A DNA stretch of 41,901 nucleotides from JAEUUM01 sp038326165 (lineage in GTDB: Bacteria > Bacteroidota > Bacteroidia > Chitinophagales > Saprospiraceae). The first letter of the stretch is position 1; every line of letters begins with the position of its first letter. The stretch lies in assembly GCA_038326165.1 (NCBI GenBank), contig JBBQJT010000030.1, positions 1-41,901 of the forward strand. The letters run 5' to 3'. This document shows positions 33,957 to 41,901 of the stretch, piece after piece. The position numbers and the translations under genes are program-made. The notes beneath the pieces were generated by a model. It made no database searches, was not told where the DNA came from, and saw only the letters and a program-made list of their open reading frames with translations.

Positions 33957-35786
33957 TCACTTAAACATTTGTTCTAATTCTCCCAATTCAAATACTATAA
34001 AACATTTTCTTCCCCCTGGACTTGCGTGGGGTATTTCACATGCGAACAATTGGTCGATGAGTTCGGTTGCTTCTTCTGTGGTCAGTGATTTTCCTCTCTT
34101 GATTGAAAGTTGTTTGGCCAAAGCTTTGGCAATGGTTGTATGTGCATTCACTTTCAGATCTCGATCGTTTCTTACTTGTTCCAATAGCTGCTGAAAGGTC
34201 TCCACGGCGTTCAGATTGCTAGTTAGCTCACCAGGAATACCATGAATGATTAAAGTATTTTTGTTCAATTCTCTGATATCGAAACCCAGAGCATTGATGG
34301 AGGGAAGTATTTCAAGTGAGAGTGAATAATCAGCAGTAGATAAGTCTATAGTTTCCGGAAACAGAAGATTTTGGGTGCTTGTTCCTTGATGTTGGGTCAA
34401 GGTATTCTCAAATCGTTCAAATAATATTCTTTCATGTGCAGCTTGTTGATCGACCAACATAAATCCACTCTTGAGTTGATTGACCAGGTAGGAATTGTGT
34501 AATTGAAAAGCTTTCTTTTTTTCAGAATAGTTTGGAAGATTTTGTGTTATGTCCTCAGTGTCGGTATTGTTCCATTCCGTTTCAATGGTGAATGAAGCAT
34601 TTGAACTCTCCGTATGACTTGAAGTTCTTGGCGCGCCAGATTGCACTGTTTCATAAAGCCTCTGCCAATTTTGCAGATTGGGATCTGAGGGACTTGCTTC
34701 ACGTGGCATACCACTGTATTCACCCGATTTTAAATTATGAGCGAGTTTGTAGGGGCTCATACTTTGCTCTTGTTCAAAGTCGAGCATTGGCGTTATTTGG
34801 TGTTTACCTAATGCATGCTTGACCGCAACTTGAAGGAAATTATAAACCAATCGCTCATCTTCAAATTTGATTTCTTGCTTGGTAGGGTGGACATTAACAT
34901 CTACATTTTTTGGATCTATACTCATGAACACAACATAAACTGGATGCTGATCTTGAGGCAACAGGTTATCATAACCTGAAGTGATGGCATGGTTAAGATA
35001 AGGTGACTTAATGTACCTTCCGTTTACAAATAGAAATTGCTCGCTCTTGCTTCTTTTGGCATATTCGGGCTTACCAATATATCCATAAATACTCAAGGTG
35101 TCCGTTGCTTGGTCTAGAGGGACTAATTTATTATTGATATTGCTGCCAAATAAATTGACTATCCGTTGTCGTAAATTGGAAGAAGGCAGATGGTACATTT
35201 CTGTCTGATCATGAAATAATGAAAAGAACACCTCCGGCCAAGCCAATGCAATCCTTTGAAATTCATCATGCATGTGTCGCTGTTCTACAATATCAGTTTT
35301 CAAGAATTTACGTCTTGCAGGAATATTACAAAACAAGTTTTTGACTGAAATACTGGTTCCAACCGGACATTGACAAGGTTCTTGAAGTGTTACTTCGGAA
35401 GCTTCCAAAAGGATCCGTGTGCCCAGATCATCCTCTGCTCTTCGGGTTTTGAGCTCTATTTGTGCTACAGATGCGATGGAGGCCATCGCTTCACCTCTAA
35501 ACCCCATTGTGGTAATAGTAAATAAATCTTCCGCTTTCTTAAGTTTGCTGGTGGCATGTCTTTCAAAACACATTCTGGCATCTGCGTATGTCATTCCTTT
35601 GCCATTATCGATAACCTGAATCAATGATTTTCCTGCATCTTTTATGATGACCTTTATTTGAGTAGCACCTGCATCGATCGAGTTTTCCATCAATTCCTTA
35701 ATAACAGAACCGGGTCGTTGAATGACCTCACCAGCAGCTATTTGGTTTGCAATGTTATCAGGTAAAAGGTAAATGATATCAGCCAT
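33957..35786 (-). CDS. mutL: DNA mismatch repair protein MutL
   Basis: A 609-residue MutL. The N-terminal GHKL ATPase has ELMENSIDAGATQIKV, VIDNGKGM and TTMGFRGEAMASIASVA; the C-terminal dimerisation domain follows a low-complexity linker (about 340-430). The C-terminal motif reads DQQAAHERILFE, the metal-binding endonuclease motif DQHA(x)2E(x)4E with Gln for His, and the later Cys/His region reads CEIPHASPGGRKC. Endonuclease activity is therefore likely but not certain. It couples mismatch recognition by MutS to strand nicking. It starts after a -7 element at 35815-35822 and leads the run of rhomboid, EEP and cysS genes. Confidence 0.97.
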   Translation of the reverse strand: MADIIYLLPDNIANQIAAGEVIQRPGSVIKELMENSIDAGATQIKVIIKDAGKSLIQVIDNGKGMTYADARMCFERHATSKLKKAEDLFTITTMGFRGEAMASIASVAQIELKTRRAEDDLGTRILLEASEVTLQEPCQCPVGTSISVKNLFCNIPARRKFLKTDIVEQRHMHDEFQRIALAWPEVFFSLFHDQTEMYHLPSSNLRQRIVNLFGSNINNKLVPLDQATDTLSIYGYIGKPEYAKRSKSEQFLFVNGRYIKSPYLNHAITSGYDNLLPQDQHPVYVVFMSIDPKNVDVNVHPTKQEIKFEDERLVYNFLQVAVKHALGKHQITPMLDFEQEQSMSPYKLAHNLKSGEYSGMPREASPSDPNLQNWQRLYETVQSGAPRTSSHTESSNASFTIETEWNNTDTEDITQNLPNYSEKKKAFQLHNSYLVNQLKSGFMLVDQQAAHERILFERFENTLTQHQGTSTQNLLFPETIDLSTADYSLSLEILPSINALGFDIRELNKNTLIIHGIPGELTSNLNAVETFQQLLEQVRNDRDLKVNAHTTIAKALAKQLSIKRGKSLTTEEATELIDQLFACEIPHASPGGRKCFIVFELGELEQMFK

Positions 35787-35814
35787 ATTTCAGTTCTTCA
35801 TTTCAGTAGGTGCT

Positions 35815-35822
35815 CAAAGATA
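35815..35822 (-). promoter_or_regulatory. -7 element upstream of mutL
   Basis: TATCTTTG on the minus strand, 28 bases before the mutL ATG, fits TAnnTTTG exactly. No consensus -33 element was found. Confidence 0.45.
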
Positions 35823-35906
35823 CGTTTTTAAGAATTGTAGTATTAATTTTTAGATCCTTCTAAGTTATTTTTCAAGCGATATGCCTTCAATAAGTAGTTT
35901 TTTAAC

Positions 35907-35935
35907 TTTGGCTTAACTGTTTATGATTAATTTCG
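35907..35935 (+). promoter_or_regulatory. promoter of the AMP nucleosidase gene
   Basis: TTTG (35907-35910) and TAATTTCG (35928-35935) with 17 bases between them approximate the Bacteroidota -33/-7 consensus. The ATG at 35950 is 14 bases further, so the leader would be very short. Confidence 0.5.
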
Positions 35936-35949
35936 TTTAATAAACTATA

Positions 35950-36723
35950 ATGAAAACAAAAAAGGAGATTGTTGATAATTGGTTGCCAAGGTACACTGGT
36001 ACCAATTTAGAAGATTTTGGAGAGTATATTATTTTGGTTAATTTTTCAGGATATGTTCTAAACTTTGCTGAGATGTACGGTGTGCCTATCATGGGAAAAG
36101 AAAGAGCAATGATGAGTGCAACTGCAGATGGCATCACGATTATCAATTTTGGAATGGGAAGTCCCAACGCTGGTACTGTAGTCGATCTTCTGACAGCTGT
36201 TATGCCTAAAGCGATTGTTTTTTTGGGAAAATGTGGCGGATTGAAAACGCATAAAAACAAAGTTGGGGATTTTATCCTTCCCATTGCGGCCATCAGAGGG
36301 GAGGGAACTTCCAACGATTATCTTCCAGCCGAAGTGCCAGCTTTACCCGCTTTCGCACTTCAAAAAGCCATTTCTACGACCATTCGGGAGTTCGATCAAG
36401 ACTATTGGACGGGGACCGTTTACACCACCAACAAACGTGTTTGGGAACATAGGGAAGATTTTAAGCAATACTTGACTGACCTTCGAGCAATGGCTATTGA
36501 CATGGAGACTGCAACTATATTTATTGCCGCATTCAAAAATCACATTCCTAGTGGTGCCTTACTCCTGGTGTCGGATATGCCAATGTTACCCGAAGGAGTT
36601 AAAACGGAAGCGAATGATACAGTAGTTACGAAGAGTTTTGCTGATTTACATTTGCGTATAGGCATCGAATCGCTTAAAAAATTAAGGGACAATGCTACGA
36701 CTGTTAAGCACCTAAAGTTTTAA
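35950..36723 (+). CDS. amn: AMP nucleosidase (short Bacteroidota type)
   Basis: A 257-residue nucleoside-phosphorylase-fold enzyme that hydrolyses AMP to adenine and ribose-5-phosphate. GMGSPNAGTVVDLLTAVMPKAIVFLGKCGGL and IDMETATIFIAAF (the Glu-binding motif for the ribose) are typical, as is LLVSDMPM near the C-terminus. It lacks the N-terminal domain of the E. coli enzyme, which is normal for this family in Bacteroidota. It should act in cytoplasmic purine balance. It is monocistronic with its own promoter and converges on apaG 31 bases away. Confidence 0.9.
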   Translation: MKTKKEIVDNWLPRYTGTNLEDFGEYIILVNFSGYVLNFAEMYGVPIMGKERAMMSATADGITIINFGMGSPNAGTVVDLLTAVMPKAIVFLGKCGGLKTHKNKVGDFILPIAAIRGEGTSNDYLPAEVPALPAFALQKAISTTIREFDQDYWTGTVYTTNKRVWEHREDFKQYLTDLRAMAIDMETATIFIAAFKNHIPSGALLLVSDMPMLPEGVKTEANDTVVTKSFADLHLRIGIESLKKLRDNATTVKHLKF

Positions 36724-36754
36724 AATTGATACACATATGTGAATTGTGAAACAC

Positions 36755-37162
36755 TCAATTGTTACGTGCTGGTTCAATCAATTCGAAGAAAGGAATTTCT
36801 ACGGTGAATTTTTTACCTGTTTCAACATCAAGCATTAGGAAATTTCCGTGCATTCTGCCTAAATCAGTTTGCAATTGTGACCAAGAACGGTAAGAATACG
36901 ACTCACCTAGTGACAAAATTGGCTGTTGTCCCACTACCCCTTCTCCTTCAACTTCCCTGTGCACACCATTGGAGTCAAAGATGAACCAATGCCTTCGTAA
37001 TAATTGGGTGGTATTGTTGGATTTGTTGGAAATATTCACCTGATAAGTGTGAATGAATTTTTGAGTCAATGGATCGCTATAGTCAGGCTGGTAAGCCGAC
37101 TCAACTGCTATTTCGATACCCGAAGTTACTTTACTATACAATGTTGCCATACGCTGCTGCAT
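36755..37162 (-). CDS. apaG: ApaG domain protein
   Basis: A 135-residue protein of the ApaG family, an immunoglobulin-like beta sandwich. TQKFIHTYQVNISNKSNNT, LLRRHWFIFDSNG, EVEGEGVVGQQPIL and MHGNFLMLDVETG are highly conserved in the family. ApaG was linked to Co2+/Mg2+ resistance in enterobacteria, but its molecular role is unclear. I keep the ATG at 37162; an in-frame ATG four codons later (MATLYSKV) fits the usual length of about 130 residues equally well. It lies 213 bases downstream of gldH on the same strand. Confidence 0.94.
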   Translation of the reverse strand: MQQRMATLYSKVTSGIEIAVESAYQPDYSDPLTQKFIHTYQVNISNKSNNTTQLLRRHWFIFDSNGVHREVEGEGVVGQQPILSLGESYSYRSWSQLQTDLGRMHGNFLMLDVETGKKFTVEIPFFELIEPARNN

Positions 37163-37375
37163 TTCAGAAGGGTAAGATACACAAATAGAGACATTATTTT
37201 ACGTTTGAGCAAATAAAAATTCCTGTAACAGCTCTATTTTTTTTGGATTGTCCTGAATGATCCACTAAAAATGCAATAATTTGGTAGGCACGAGCAAAAA
37301 ATTTCACGAAAAAATCAATTGTTTAATCAGAATTTTTTTTTAAAACCGCAGTGAGTTAAGTTTAATTATAACAGA

Positions 37376-37843
37376 CTATTGCGTTGCGGCAACTTTTAAG
37401 CGAAGCGAGGAAATTCCCAGTACTGGTTCATAACGCATGAATTGTTCGATGGTAATTAGGTATTTGCCAAGTTGATTGAATTTGGCTTTTTCTTGAAGAC
37501 GAATTCCTGCTGTAATCTCTTTACCTGATTTTTTTCCTTGCCATACACCGTTTTTTCCTGCCAATTCCAACGAAAGTATTTGATCGAGTTTTTTACCATC
37601 GGGCATTAGTGTATGAATTTTGACATAAACATTCTCATATCTGAAGCTATCAGTGTGCACAACTTCCAAATTGAGATTAAACTTTTGGGAAGTATCGCTC
37701 ACTTCGAATGGGAACTTTACAGCATTGGCATATTTCCAGGATGATTCAGGAATACCCACATTGATATCAGCAATATTGGATTCTGAACATGATTGGAATG
37801 AGAGTCCAATTATCAGCAATAAAATAGCAGGGTATAATTTCAC
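37376..37843 (-). CDS. gldH: gliding motility lipoprotein GldH
   Basis: A 155-residue lipoprotein with lipobox (LSFQSCSES, Cys about 19). Family features are the DTSQKFNLNLEVVHTDSFRYENVYV strand pair, IHTLMPDGKKLDQILSLEL and GKNGVWQGKKSG. GldH is one of the Bacteroidota gliding lipoproteins; it is needed for gliding and chitin use in Flavobacterium and is conserved even in many non-gliding relatives. It probably sits in the outer membrane or periplasm. It follows dnaJ directly (9 bases), so it belongs to the heat-shock transcript. No other gld gene is in the window. Confidence 0.93.
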   Translation of the reverse strand: MKLYPAILLLIIGLSFQSCSESNIADINVGIPESSWKYANAVKFPFEVSDTSQKFNLNLEVVHTDSFRYENVYVKIHTLMPDGKKLDQILSLELAGKNGVWQGKKSGKEITAGIRLQEKAKFNQLGKYLITIEQFMRYEPVLGISSLRLKVAATQ

Positions 37844-37852
37844 GCCACAAAT

Positions 37853-39016
37853 CTAGTTTGTAAACATATCTTTCATCCTGTCAAAGAAACCTTTTTCTGA
37901 TTTTCCTCCTTTTGGCTGAAAATTAGGCATGGTTTTTAACTTTTCCATCAAAGCTCTTTCTTCAGCGTTGAGGTCCTTTGGTGTCCAGATGTTCACATAG
38001 ATAAGTTGGTCACCATTCCCGTATTCTTGCACGGACGGAAGTCCTTTACCTTTTAATCTTAATATTTTTCCTGCTTGTGTTCCGGGAGGAATTTTAACTT
38101 TTGCAGCTCCGTCAATGGTAGGTACTTCAACTTGAGTGCCCATAGCTGCATCGGCAAAATTGAGGTATAAGTCGTAAGCGACATTCATGCCTTCTCTGCT
38201 TAGACTTTCATGTGGTTCTTCTTCAATTATGATCAACAAGTCCCCTGGCTGGCCTCCTTTTGCGCCTGCATTTCCCTTGCCGCGCATGGATAATTGCATG
38301 CCATATTCAACACCTGCTGGTATATCAATTGACATTGTTTCTTCCTCCCAAGTTCTTCCTTCTCCTTTACACACGGCACAACTAGCAGTAATGGTTTGCC
38401 CTGATCCGTTGCAAGTAGGACAAGTAGTAGTAGTCTGCATTTGACCGAGGAAGGTATTTTTGACTTGTCTTACATATCCTGATCCTCTGCAAGTATTGCA
38501 GGTAACTGTGCTGTTCTTGTCTTTTGCTCCTGAACCAGCGCAAGTTTTGCAGGAAGATTGTTTCCTAACTTTTATCTTTTTGTGAACCCCTTTGGATATC
38601 TCCTCCAAGTTCAGTTTTACTTTTATGCGCAGGTTACTTCCGCGTTGTCCTTGGCTTCTTTGACCGCTACCTCCACCGCCAAAAAACCCTTCAAATCCGC
38701 CACCGCCACCGCCACCGCCGTTTCCGAATATATCTCCAAAGTTTTGAAAGATATCGTCCATATTCATTCCGCCACCGCCGCCCATATTAGGGTCAACTCC
38801 TGCATGGCCATATCTATCATAGCGGGCTTTTTTGTCGGGATCGTTTAAGACATCGTAGGCCTCAGCCGCCTCCTTAAATTTTTCTTCTGCTTTCTTATCA
38901 CCTGGATTTTTATCGGGGTGGTATTGCATAGCTACCTTTCGGTACGCCTTTTTGATTTCTGTTTCGTCGGCATTTTTGCTGACGCCTAATATTTCGTAAA
39001 AATCTCTTTTTGCCAT
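37853..39016 (-). CDS. dnaJ: molecular chaperone DnaJ
   Basis: A 387-residue type I Hsp40. The J domain has the YHPDKN motif (HPD near residue 33), then a Gly-rich linker with long Gly runs (about 75-118), then four zinc-binding repeats CKTCAGSG, CNTCRGSG, CPTCNGSG and CAVCKGEG (about 155-220), then the substrate-binding C-terminal domains. It stimulates DnaK ATPase. It is ten bases downstream of grpE, the usual pairing; dnaK is not in the window. Length and domain order are normal. Confidence 0.98.
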   Translation of the reverse strand: MAKRDFYEILGVSKNADETEIKKAYRKVAMQYHPDKNPGDKKAEEKFKEAAEAYDVLNDPDKKARYDRYGHAGVDPNMGGGGGMNMDDIFQNFGDIFGNGGGGGGGGFEGFFGGGGSGQRSQGQRGSNLRIKVKLNLEEISKGVHKKIKVRKQSSCKTCAGSGAKDKNSTVTCNTCRGSGYVRQVKNTFLGQMQTTTTCPTCNGSGQTITASCAVCKGEGRTWEEETMSIDIPAGVEYGMQLSMRGKGNAGAKGGQPGDLLIIIEEEPHESLSREGMNVAYDLYLNFADAAMGTQVEVPTIDGAAKVKIPPGTQAGKILRLKGKGLPSVQEYGNGDQLIYVNIWTPKDLNAEERALMEKLKTMPNFQPKGGKSEKGFFDRMKDMFTN

Positions 39017-39026
39017 TTTGGGAAAC

Positions 39027-39578
39027 TTATCTGCCTACTACTACTTTAGCGTGTTTGATCAAAATATTATTCAATAGGTAACCGCGCTCGATGGTATCAA
39101 CAATTTTACCTTTCCATTCTTTTCCCATATCTACTTCAGTTATGGCTTCATGAAATTCCGGATCGAAACTTTCACCATGAGTTTCCATCGCCTTGAGGCC
39201 TTTGGTCTCAGTGATGCTAATTAATTTGTGATAGACCAATTTTACTCCTTCACTGAATGGTTCCGCACTGCCTTCCGTTTCAGCTGTTTTTTTCGCTCTT
39301 TCGAAATCATCCAAAACAGGTATTATTGCAATCAAAGTATTTTTAGAAGCAGTTAATTCTAAGTCCAATCTTTCTTTGGCTGTTCGCTTTCGAAAATTAT
39401 CAAAGTCAGCCATTAAGCGCAAATATTTGTCCTTTAGCTCAGCTACTTCTTGAGTTAATTTTACTTCTGGGGATTCCTCCACTTCCTCAGCTACAGGCGA
39501 ATTTTCGATATTATCTGCGTCCACTTGAGCTTCATCAGTAAAAATCTCTTGGTCTTCTAGTTCTTTTTCCTCTGACAT
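39027..39578 (-). CDS. grpE: nucleotide exchange factor GrpE
   Basis: A 183-residue DnaK exchange factor. An acidic N-terminal tail (about 1-45) leads into the long dimerising helix with LKDKYLRLMADFDNFRKRT, then DDFERAKK and the C-terminal beta domain with HGESFDPEFHEAI and IERGYLLNNILIKHAKVVVG. It releases ADP from DnaK in the folding cycle with the dnaJ product encoded next. The upstream region was checked for a CIRCE-like inverted repeat and none was found. Confidence 0.97.
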   Translation of the reverse strand: MSEEKELEDQEIFTDEAQVDADNIENSPVAEEVEESPEVKLTQEVAELKDKYLRLMADFDNFRKRTAKERLDLELTASKNTLIAIIPVLDDFERAKKTAETEGSAEPFSEGVKLVYHKLISITETKGLKAMETHGESFDPEFHEAITEVDMGKEWKGKIVDTIERGYLLNNILIKHAKVVVGR

Positions 39579-39643
39579 AAAAATTTTATTACTTGTAAAT
39601 TCTTTATCAATAAATGCGCCACCACAAATAATGAGACATTTTG

Positions 39644-40177
39644 TCAGTTTTTATTGATTTTTTGAGACAGATAGGCGCTAGCTTCGGCTGCATTGCAATC
39701 CAAAAGGATGATTTTTCTGTCAGGTCCGAGTAGCATGGCATAAGGGATGCTTCTGATGCCATACAATTTCACGACAGGACCTTCAAACATTTGGCTTTCA
39801 GTCATAAAATGTGGCCAGTTGAATCCATCCTTGATAGCTGCGTTCATAAAACTTTCAGTTTCGCTGTCAACACCAACAGTCACTATCTCCAATCCATTGG
39901 CATCGGTGAACTGAGTTGATTGAAGCCTCTGATATAGATTGACCACATCTTTACTTGTTTTGCGACAAGGTCCACACCAGCTTCCCCAAAAGTGGAGATA
40001 AACATATTTTCCCTTTAAGTCCGATAATTGGAACATAGCACCTGTTCGATCTTGCATTCGAAAGTCAGGAGCAATATCTGTTTCATTTACATTTGGCTTG
40101 AAATAAATGGACCTACCGACCCGGTAACCCATGTAGGCAATAATAATAATTAAGGGGAATATCCACCATTTTTTCAT
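39644..40177 (-). CDS. TlpA-like thiol-disulfide oxidoreductase
   Basis: A 177-residue membrane-anchored thioredoxin-fold protein. One N-terminal membrane helix (about 3-20) is followed by a periplasmic domain with YLHFWGSWCGPCRKTSKD, the CxxC redox centre near residue 70, and a cis-Pro region in GIRSIPYAMLLGPD. TlpA and ResA proteins reduce periplasmic disulfides, for example in cytochrome c maturation. The substrate here is unknown. It is divergent from the flavin reductase gene and 65 bases upstream of grpE. Confidence 0.9.
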   Translation of the reverse strand: MKKWWIFPLIIIIAYMGYRVGRSIYFKPNVNETDIAPDFRMQDRTGAMFQLSDLKGKYVYLHFWGSWCGPCRKTSKDVVNLYQRLQSTQFTDANGLEIVTVGVDSETESFMNAAIKDGFNWPHFMTESQMFEGPVVKLYGIRSIPYAMLLGPDRKIILLDCNAAEASAYLSQKINKN

Positions 40178-40222
40178 GATAATTTGAATTGAGTGCGTAA
40201 ATTTCGGACAAATTTTTATTTT

Positions 40223-41101
40223 ATGTCAGAAATGTTGACCATCACGCCTGGAGAAATACCTACAAAGGACCTCCATCAATTTATTTTGGGTGCAGTTTCG
40301 CCTCGTCCTATTGCATTTGCGAGTACAATTGATGAGCAAGGCGTGGCTAATTTGGCTCCCTATAGTTTTTTCAATGCCTTTAGCAGCAATCCTCCAATAT
40401 TGGTATTTAGCTCCAACAGGCGCTTGGAAGGGAATACTACTAAAGACACTTTGCACAACATCATGCAAAGCAAGGAAGTGGTCATCAACGTGGTCAATTA
40501 CGAAATGGTCAGACAAATGGCTATTACAAGTGTTGAATATGGTCCAGAAGTAGATGAGTTTATAAAATCTGGATTGACAAAGCTCGAAAGCGAAATAGTA
40601 AAGCCATTTCGAGTAGCAGAATCACCTGCCCAAATGGAATGTAGAGTCAAAGAGATCATACCATTAGGCTTAGAAGGAGGTGCAGGACATTTAATCATTG
40701 CTGAAGTCGTTCGCATGCACATCAAAAGATCGGTTATGGATGACCGCAATAGAATTGATCCGCAGAAGATCGATGTTGTGGCAAGACTAGGCAGATTGTG
40801 GTATGCGAGAATCAAAGGCGATTGTATTTTTGATTTGGCGCAGCCGGTAAACGTAATCCCTATTGGTTATGACGAACTGCCAGCATCTATCAAGCAAAGT
40901 TCAGTATTGAGTGCCAGAGACATCAGTGTATTGGCTTCATTGCCGCAAAACTTAAATGAAGAGCAATGGAGTAGCTTCAAGCAAAATTGGATTGAGTCGG
41001 GGAAAGTGCCGGTTGATGTGGAGGGAAAACATCAATTGATAGCACAATTGGTGGAACAAGCTGATGAAATTCAAGCCAGAATGATGCTCGAAATGATTTA
41101 G
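40223..41101 (+). CDS. flavin reductase family protein (FMN-binding split barrel)
   Basis: A 292-residue protein with an N-terminal flavin reductase-like domain (about 1-200): GAVSPRPIAFASTIDEQGVANLAPYSFFNAFS is the typical FMN-binding segment, followed by PPILVFSSNRR, VVINVVNYEMV and GHLIIAEVVRM. The C-terminal ~90 residues add a helical region of unknown function (SVLSARDISVLASLPQ). I chose the ATG at 40223; a GTG ten codons upstream is also open. It should bind FMN and may reduce flavin with NAD(P)H. Its stop overlaps the stop of the converging small membrane protein by four bases. Confidence 0.88.
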   Translation: MSEMLTITPGEIPTKDLHQFILGAVSPRPIAFASTIDEQGVANLAPYSFFNAFSSNPPILVFSSNRRLEGNTTKDTLHNIMQSKEVVINVVNYEMVRQMAITSVEYGPEVDEFIKSGLTKLESEIVKPFRVAESPAQMECRVKEIIPLGLEGGAGHLIIAEVVRMHIKRSVMDDRNRIDPQKIDVVARLGRLWYARIKGDCIFDLAQPVNVIPIGYDELPASIKQSSVLSARDISVLASLPQNLNEEQWSSFKQNWIESGKVPVDVEGKHQLIAQLVEQADEIQARMMLEMI

Positions 41102-41301
41102 TTTTCTTCTTCCTTTGCCGCTCGCTTTTTTGCAAAATGGTTGATGACAAAATAGAACATCACCCCTGCTAGAATATTTATAATCAATCGATTGAGCGTA
41201 AGTGCCTCAAAGAATCCAGTGTCTGTTCCGTATGAAGCAAGCCCCATCGAAAAAATAGTCATAAGCACAGTATATAGAATGGCATGTCTTAAAGGTTTCA
41301 T
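41098..41301 (-). CDS. small two-helix membrane protein
   Basis: A 67-residue protein with two predicted membrane helices (HAILYTVLMTIFSMGLASY and LIINILAGVMFYFVINHF) separated by a short loop and ended by a charged tail KKRAAKEEEN. I took the ATG at 41301; a TTG seven codons upstream is also open. No family recognised. Its last codons overlap the end of the flavin reductase gene on the opposite strand. Confidence 0.65.
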   Translation of the reverse strand: MKPLRHAILYTVLMTIFSMGLASYGTDTGFFEALTLNRLIINILAGVMFYFVINHFAKKRAAKEEEN

Positions 41302-41616
41302 CGACTTGAAATTTGGGTTCAAAAAGCTTTGTAGCTTATATGTAAGTACTATTTTGGATACAATGAAAAGCTGATTTTATTCCCAAACTACAACAGCCAA
41401 CTTAAAAAAGCCACCCAAAACGAATTGGATGGCGTTTAGTATTTGTTTTACCATTAAAACTTGGACTGCTTTTTTGATACCCACACCGCAACACAGCGAT
41501 TCTGTTAACGTCCTTCTTCAGTAGTCTTATCACCAATTAGATGTTGATCTCCTTAAGCTTCAGATTTTTTTAGATTGAAATCCACAAATAGCCAATTTTT
41601 TAAATAATTGTCATGT
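41302..41616. other. intergenic region with decayed-looking coding remnants
   Basis: About 315 bases with no complete gene. On the minus strand from about 41618 to 41540 there is an open stretch reading GEHDNYLKNWLFVDFNLKKSEA then a stop, which may be the frameshifted continuation of the 56-aa membrane ORF upstream. Further on, short open pieces are interrupted by stops. A minus-strand terminator lies at 41404-41433. Confidence 0.4.
41404..41433 (-). terminator. intrinsic terminator (minus strand)
   Basis: Read on the minus strand, gccatccaa, a 6-base loop and ttgggtggc form a 9-bp stem with one mismatch, followed directly by six T (41404-41409). It would end transcription of the genes entering from the right edge. 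Confidence 0.65.
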
Positions 41617-41787
41617 TCACCTTTTTTGATAGGTTTTTCTTTTTTCAATAAATGTTAAGAACCCAAACATGAAAATCCCAAGTACTAAGTTAAGTATTAC
41701 AGTTTTTGTACTAATGGTTGAGCCAAAAAGAAAAGAAATCAAAATATTTCCTAGTATTAAAATTACGGTTACCCAAATTGGTTTCAT
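41617..41787 (-). CDS. short membrane-peptide ORF (56 aa)
   Basis: ATG at 41787 to TGA at 41617 encodes 56 residues with two hydrophobic helices (WVTVILILGNILISFLFG and VILNLVLGIFMFGFLTF) and a basic end EKRKTYQKR. It is too short for common cut-offs but looks like a real membrane protein. At the run of six A before the stop, a one-base shift would extend it by about 25 residues, so the present end may be a frameshift. It follows the edge ORF by 31 bases on the same strand. Confidence 0.5.
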   Translation of the reverse strand: MKPIWVTVILILGNILISFLFGSTISTKTVILNLVLGIFMFGFLTFIEKRKTYQKR

Positions 41788-41818
41788 TCTTTTGTTATTT
41801 GATTAAGTTGATTTGAAT

Positions 41819-41901
41819 TTAATTAAGCAATTGGTCTATTATTTCTTCACCTGAAACAGCGACTAGACCGCCTACAGCTCCAACTGGACCAGCCACTCCT
41901 C
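41819..41901 (-). CDS. 3' end of a Gly-rich ORF at the window edge (partial)
   Basis: The minus strand is open from the window end to a TAA at 41819-41821 and encodes GVAGPVGAVGGLVAVSGEE followed by IIDQLLN. The Gly/Ala/Val-rich helix with GxxxG spacing followed by an acidic end resembles membrane-inserting glycine-zipper segments or the end of a bacteriocin-like peptide. Only 26 codons are visible, so the gene cannot be named. Confidence 0.45.
   Translation of the reverse strand, partial: GVAGPVGAVGGLVAVSGEEIIDQLLN

Noticed and set aside
39579..39643. CIRCE operator upstream of grpE-dnaJ
   Set aside because: No TTAGCACTC-N9-GAGTGCTAA-like inverted repeat in the 65-base gap.

Overview
The window looks like chromosomal DNA of a Bacteroidota bacterium, probably a gliding or T9SS-bearing environmental lineage such as Saprospiria or Chitinophagia. 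The evidence is the family content (GldH, DUF4270, DUF4290, DUF4920, short AMP nucleosidase, stand-alone GT5 N-terminal domain), A+T-rich DNA, weak or absent Shine-Dalgarno sequences, and repeated TAnnTTTG -7 promoter elements. No tRNA, rRNA, CRISPR array, transposase or phage gene was seen.

Layout. 1-6.7 kb (+): DUF4920 lipoprotein, a TPR receptor-like adenylate cyclase and a GH113-like glycosidase in a tight run, then a DPP4-type peptidase and a small lipoprotein, closed by a perfect 15-bp hairpin terminator. 6.8-8.0 kb (-): an Asp-rich thrombospondin type-3 repeat protein broken by a frameshift. 8.4-13.3 kb: smpB, a secreted nuclease, clpS, a peroxiredoxin, an EamA transporter, an O-methyltransferase, AlkB and a SAM methyltransferase. 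13.3-16.8 kb (-): a TPR/PD40/OmpA envelope protein and a 2-oxoacid dehydrogenase E2. 17.05-18.7 kb (+): a long-chain acyl-CoA ligase.

18.8-20.35 kb is the clearest accessory island. It holds a decayed EndoU-type nuclease toxin with at least four frameshifts, its probable immunity gene (ancestral ATGA overlap, one frameshift), and an XRE-type regulator head-to-head with the toxin. A bidirectional terminator separates it from the rpsF-rpsR-rplI operon.

20.4-28.7 kb (-): rplI, rpsR and rpsF (S6 with a repetitive acidic tail), a membrane protein, MurA with Asp in place of the fosfomycin-target Cys, DUF4290, glmS, DUF4270 and a GT5-like protein. The glmS-DUF4290-murA stretch groups two steps of UDP-GlcNAc and peptidoglycan precursor supply. 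28.9-35.8 kb: panC (+), then cysS, an EEP-family protein, two rhomboids and mutL (-). 35.9-41.3 kb: AMP nucleosidase (+), apaG, gldH, dnaJ, grpE and a TlpA-like thioredoxin (-), a flavin reductase (+) and a small membrane protein (-). The last 500 bases hold a minus-strand terminator, a 56-aa membrane-peptide ORF too short for usual gene calling, and the 3' end of a Gly-rich ORF running off the window.

Most of the window is ordinary housekeeping. The unusual parts are the decayed toxin/immunity cassette, the hierarchical repeat of the Asp-rich protein, the S6 tail and the right-hand edge. I do not see a convincing wholly new multi-gene system.
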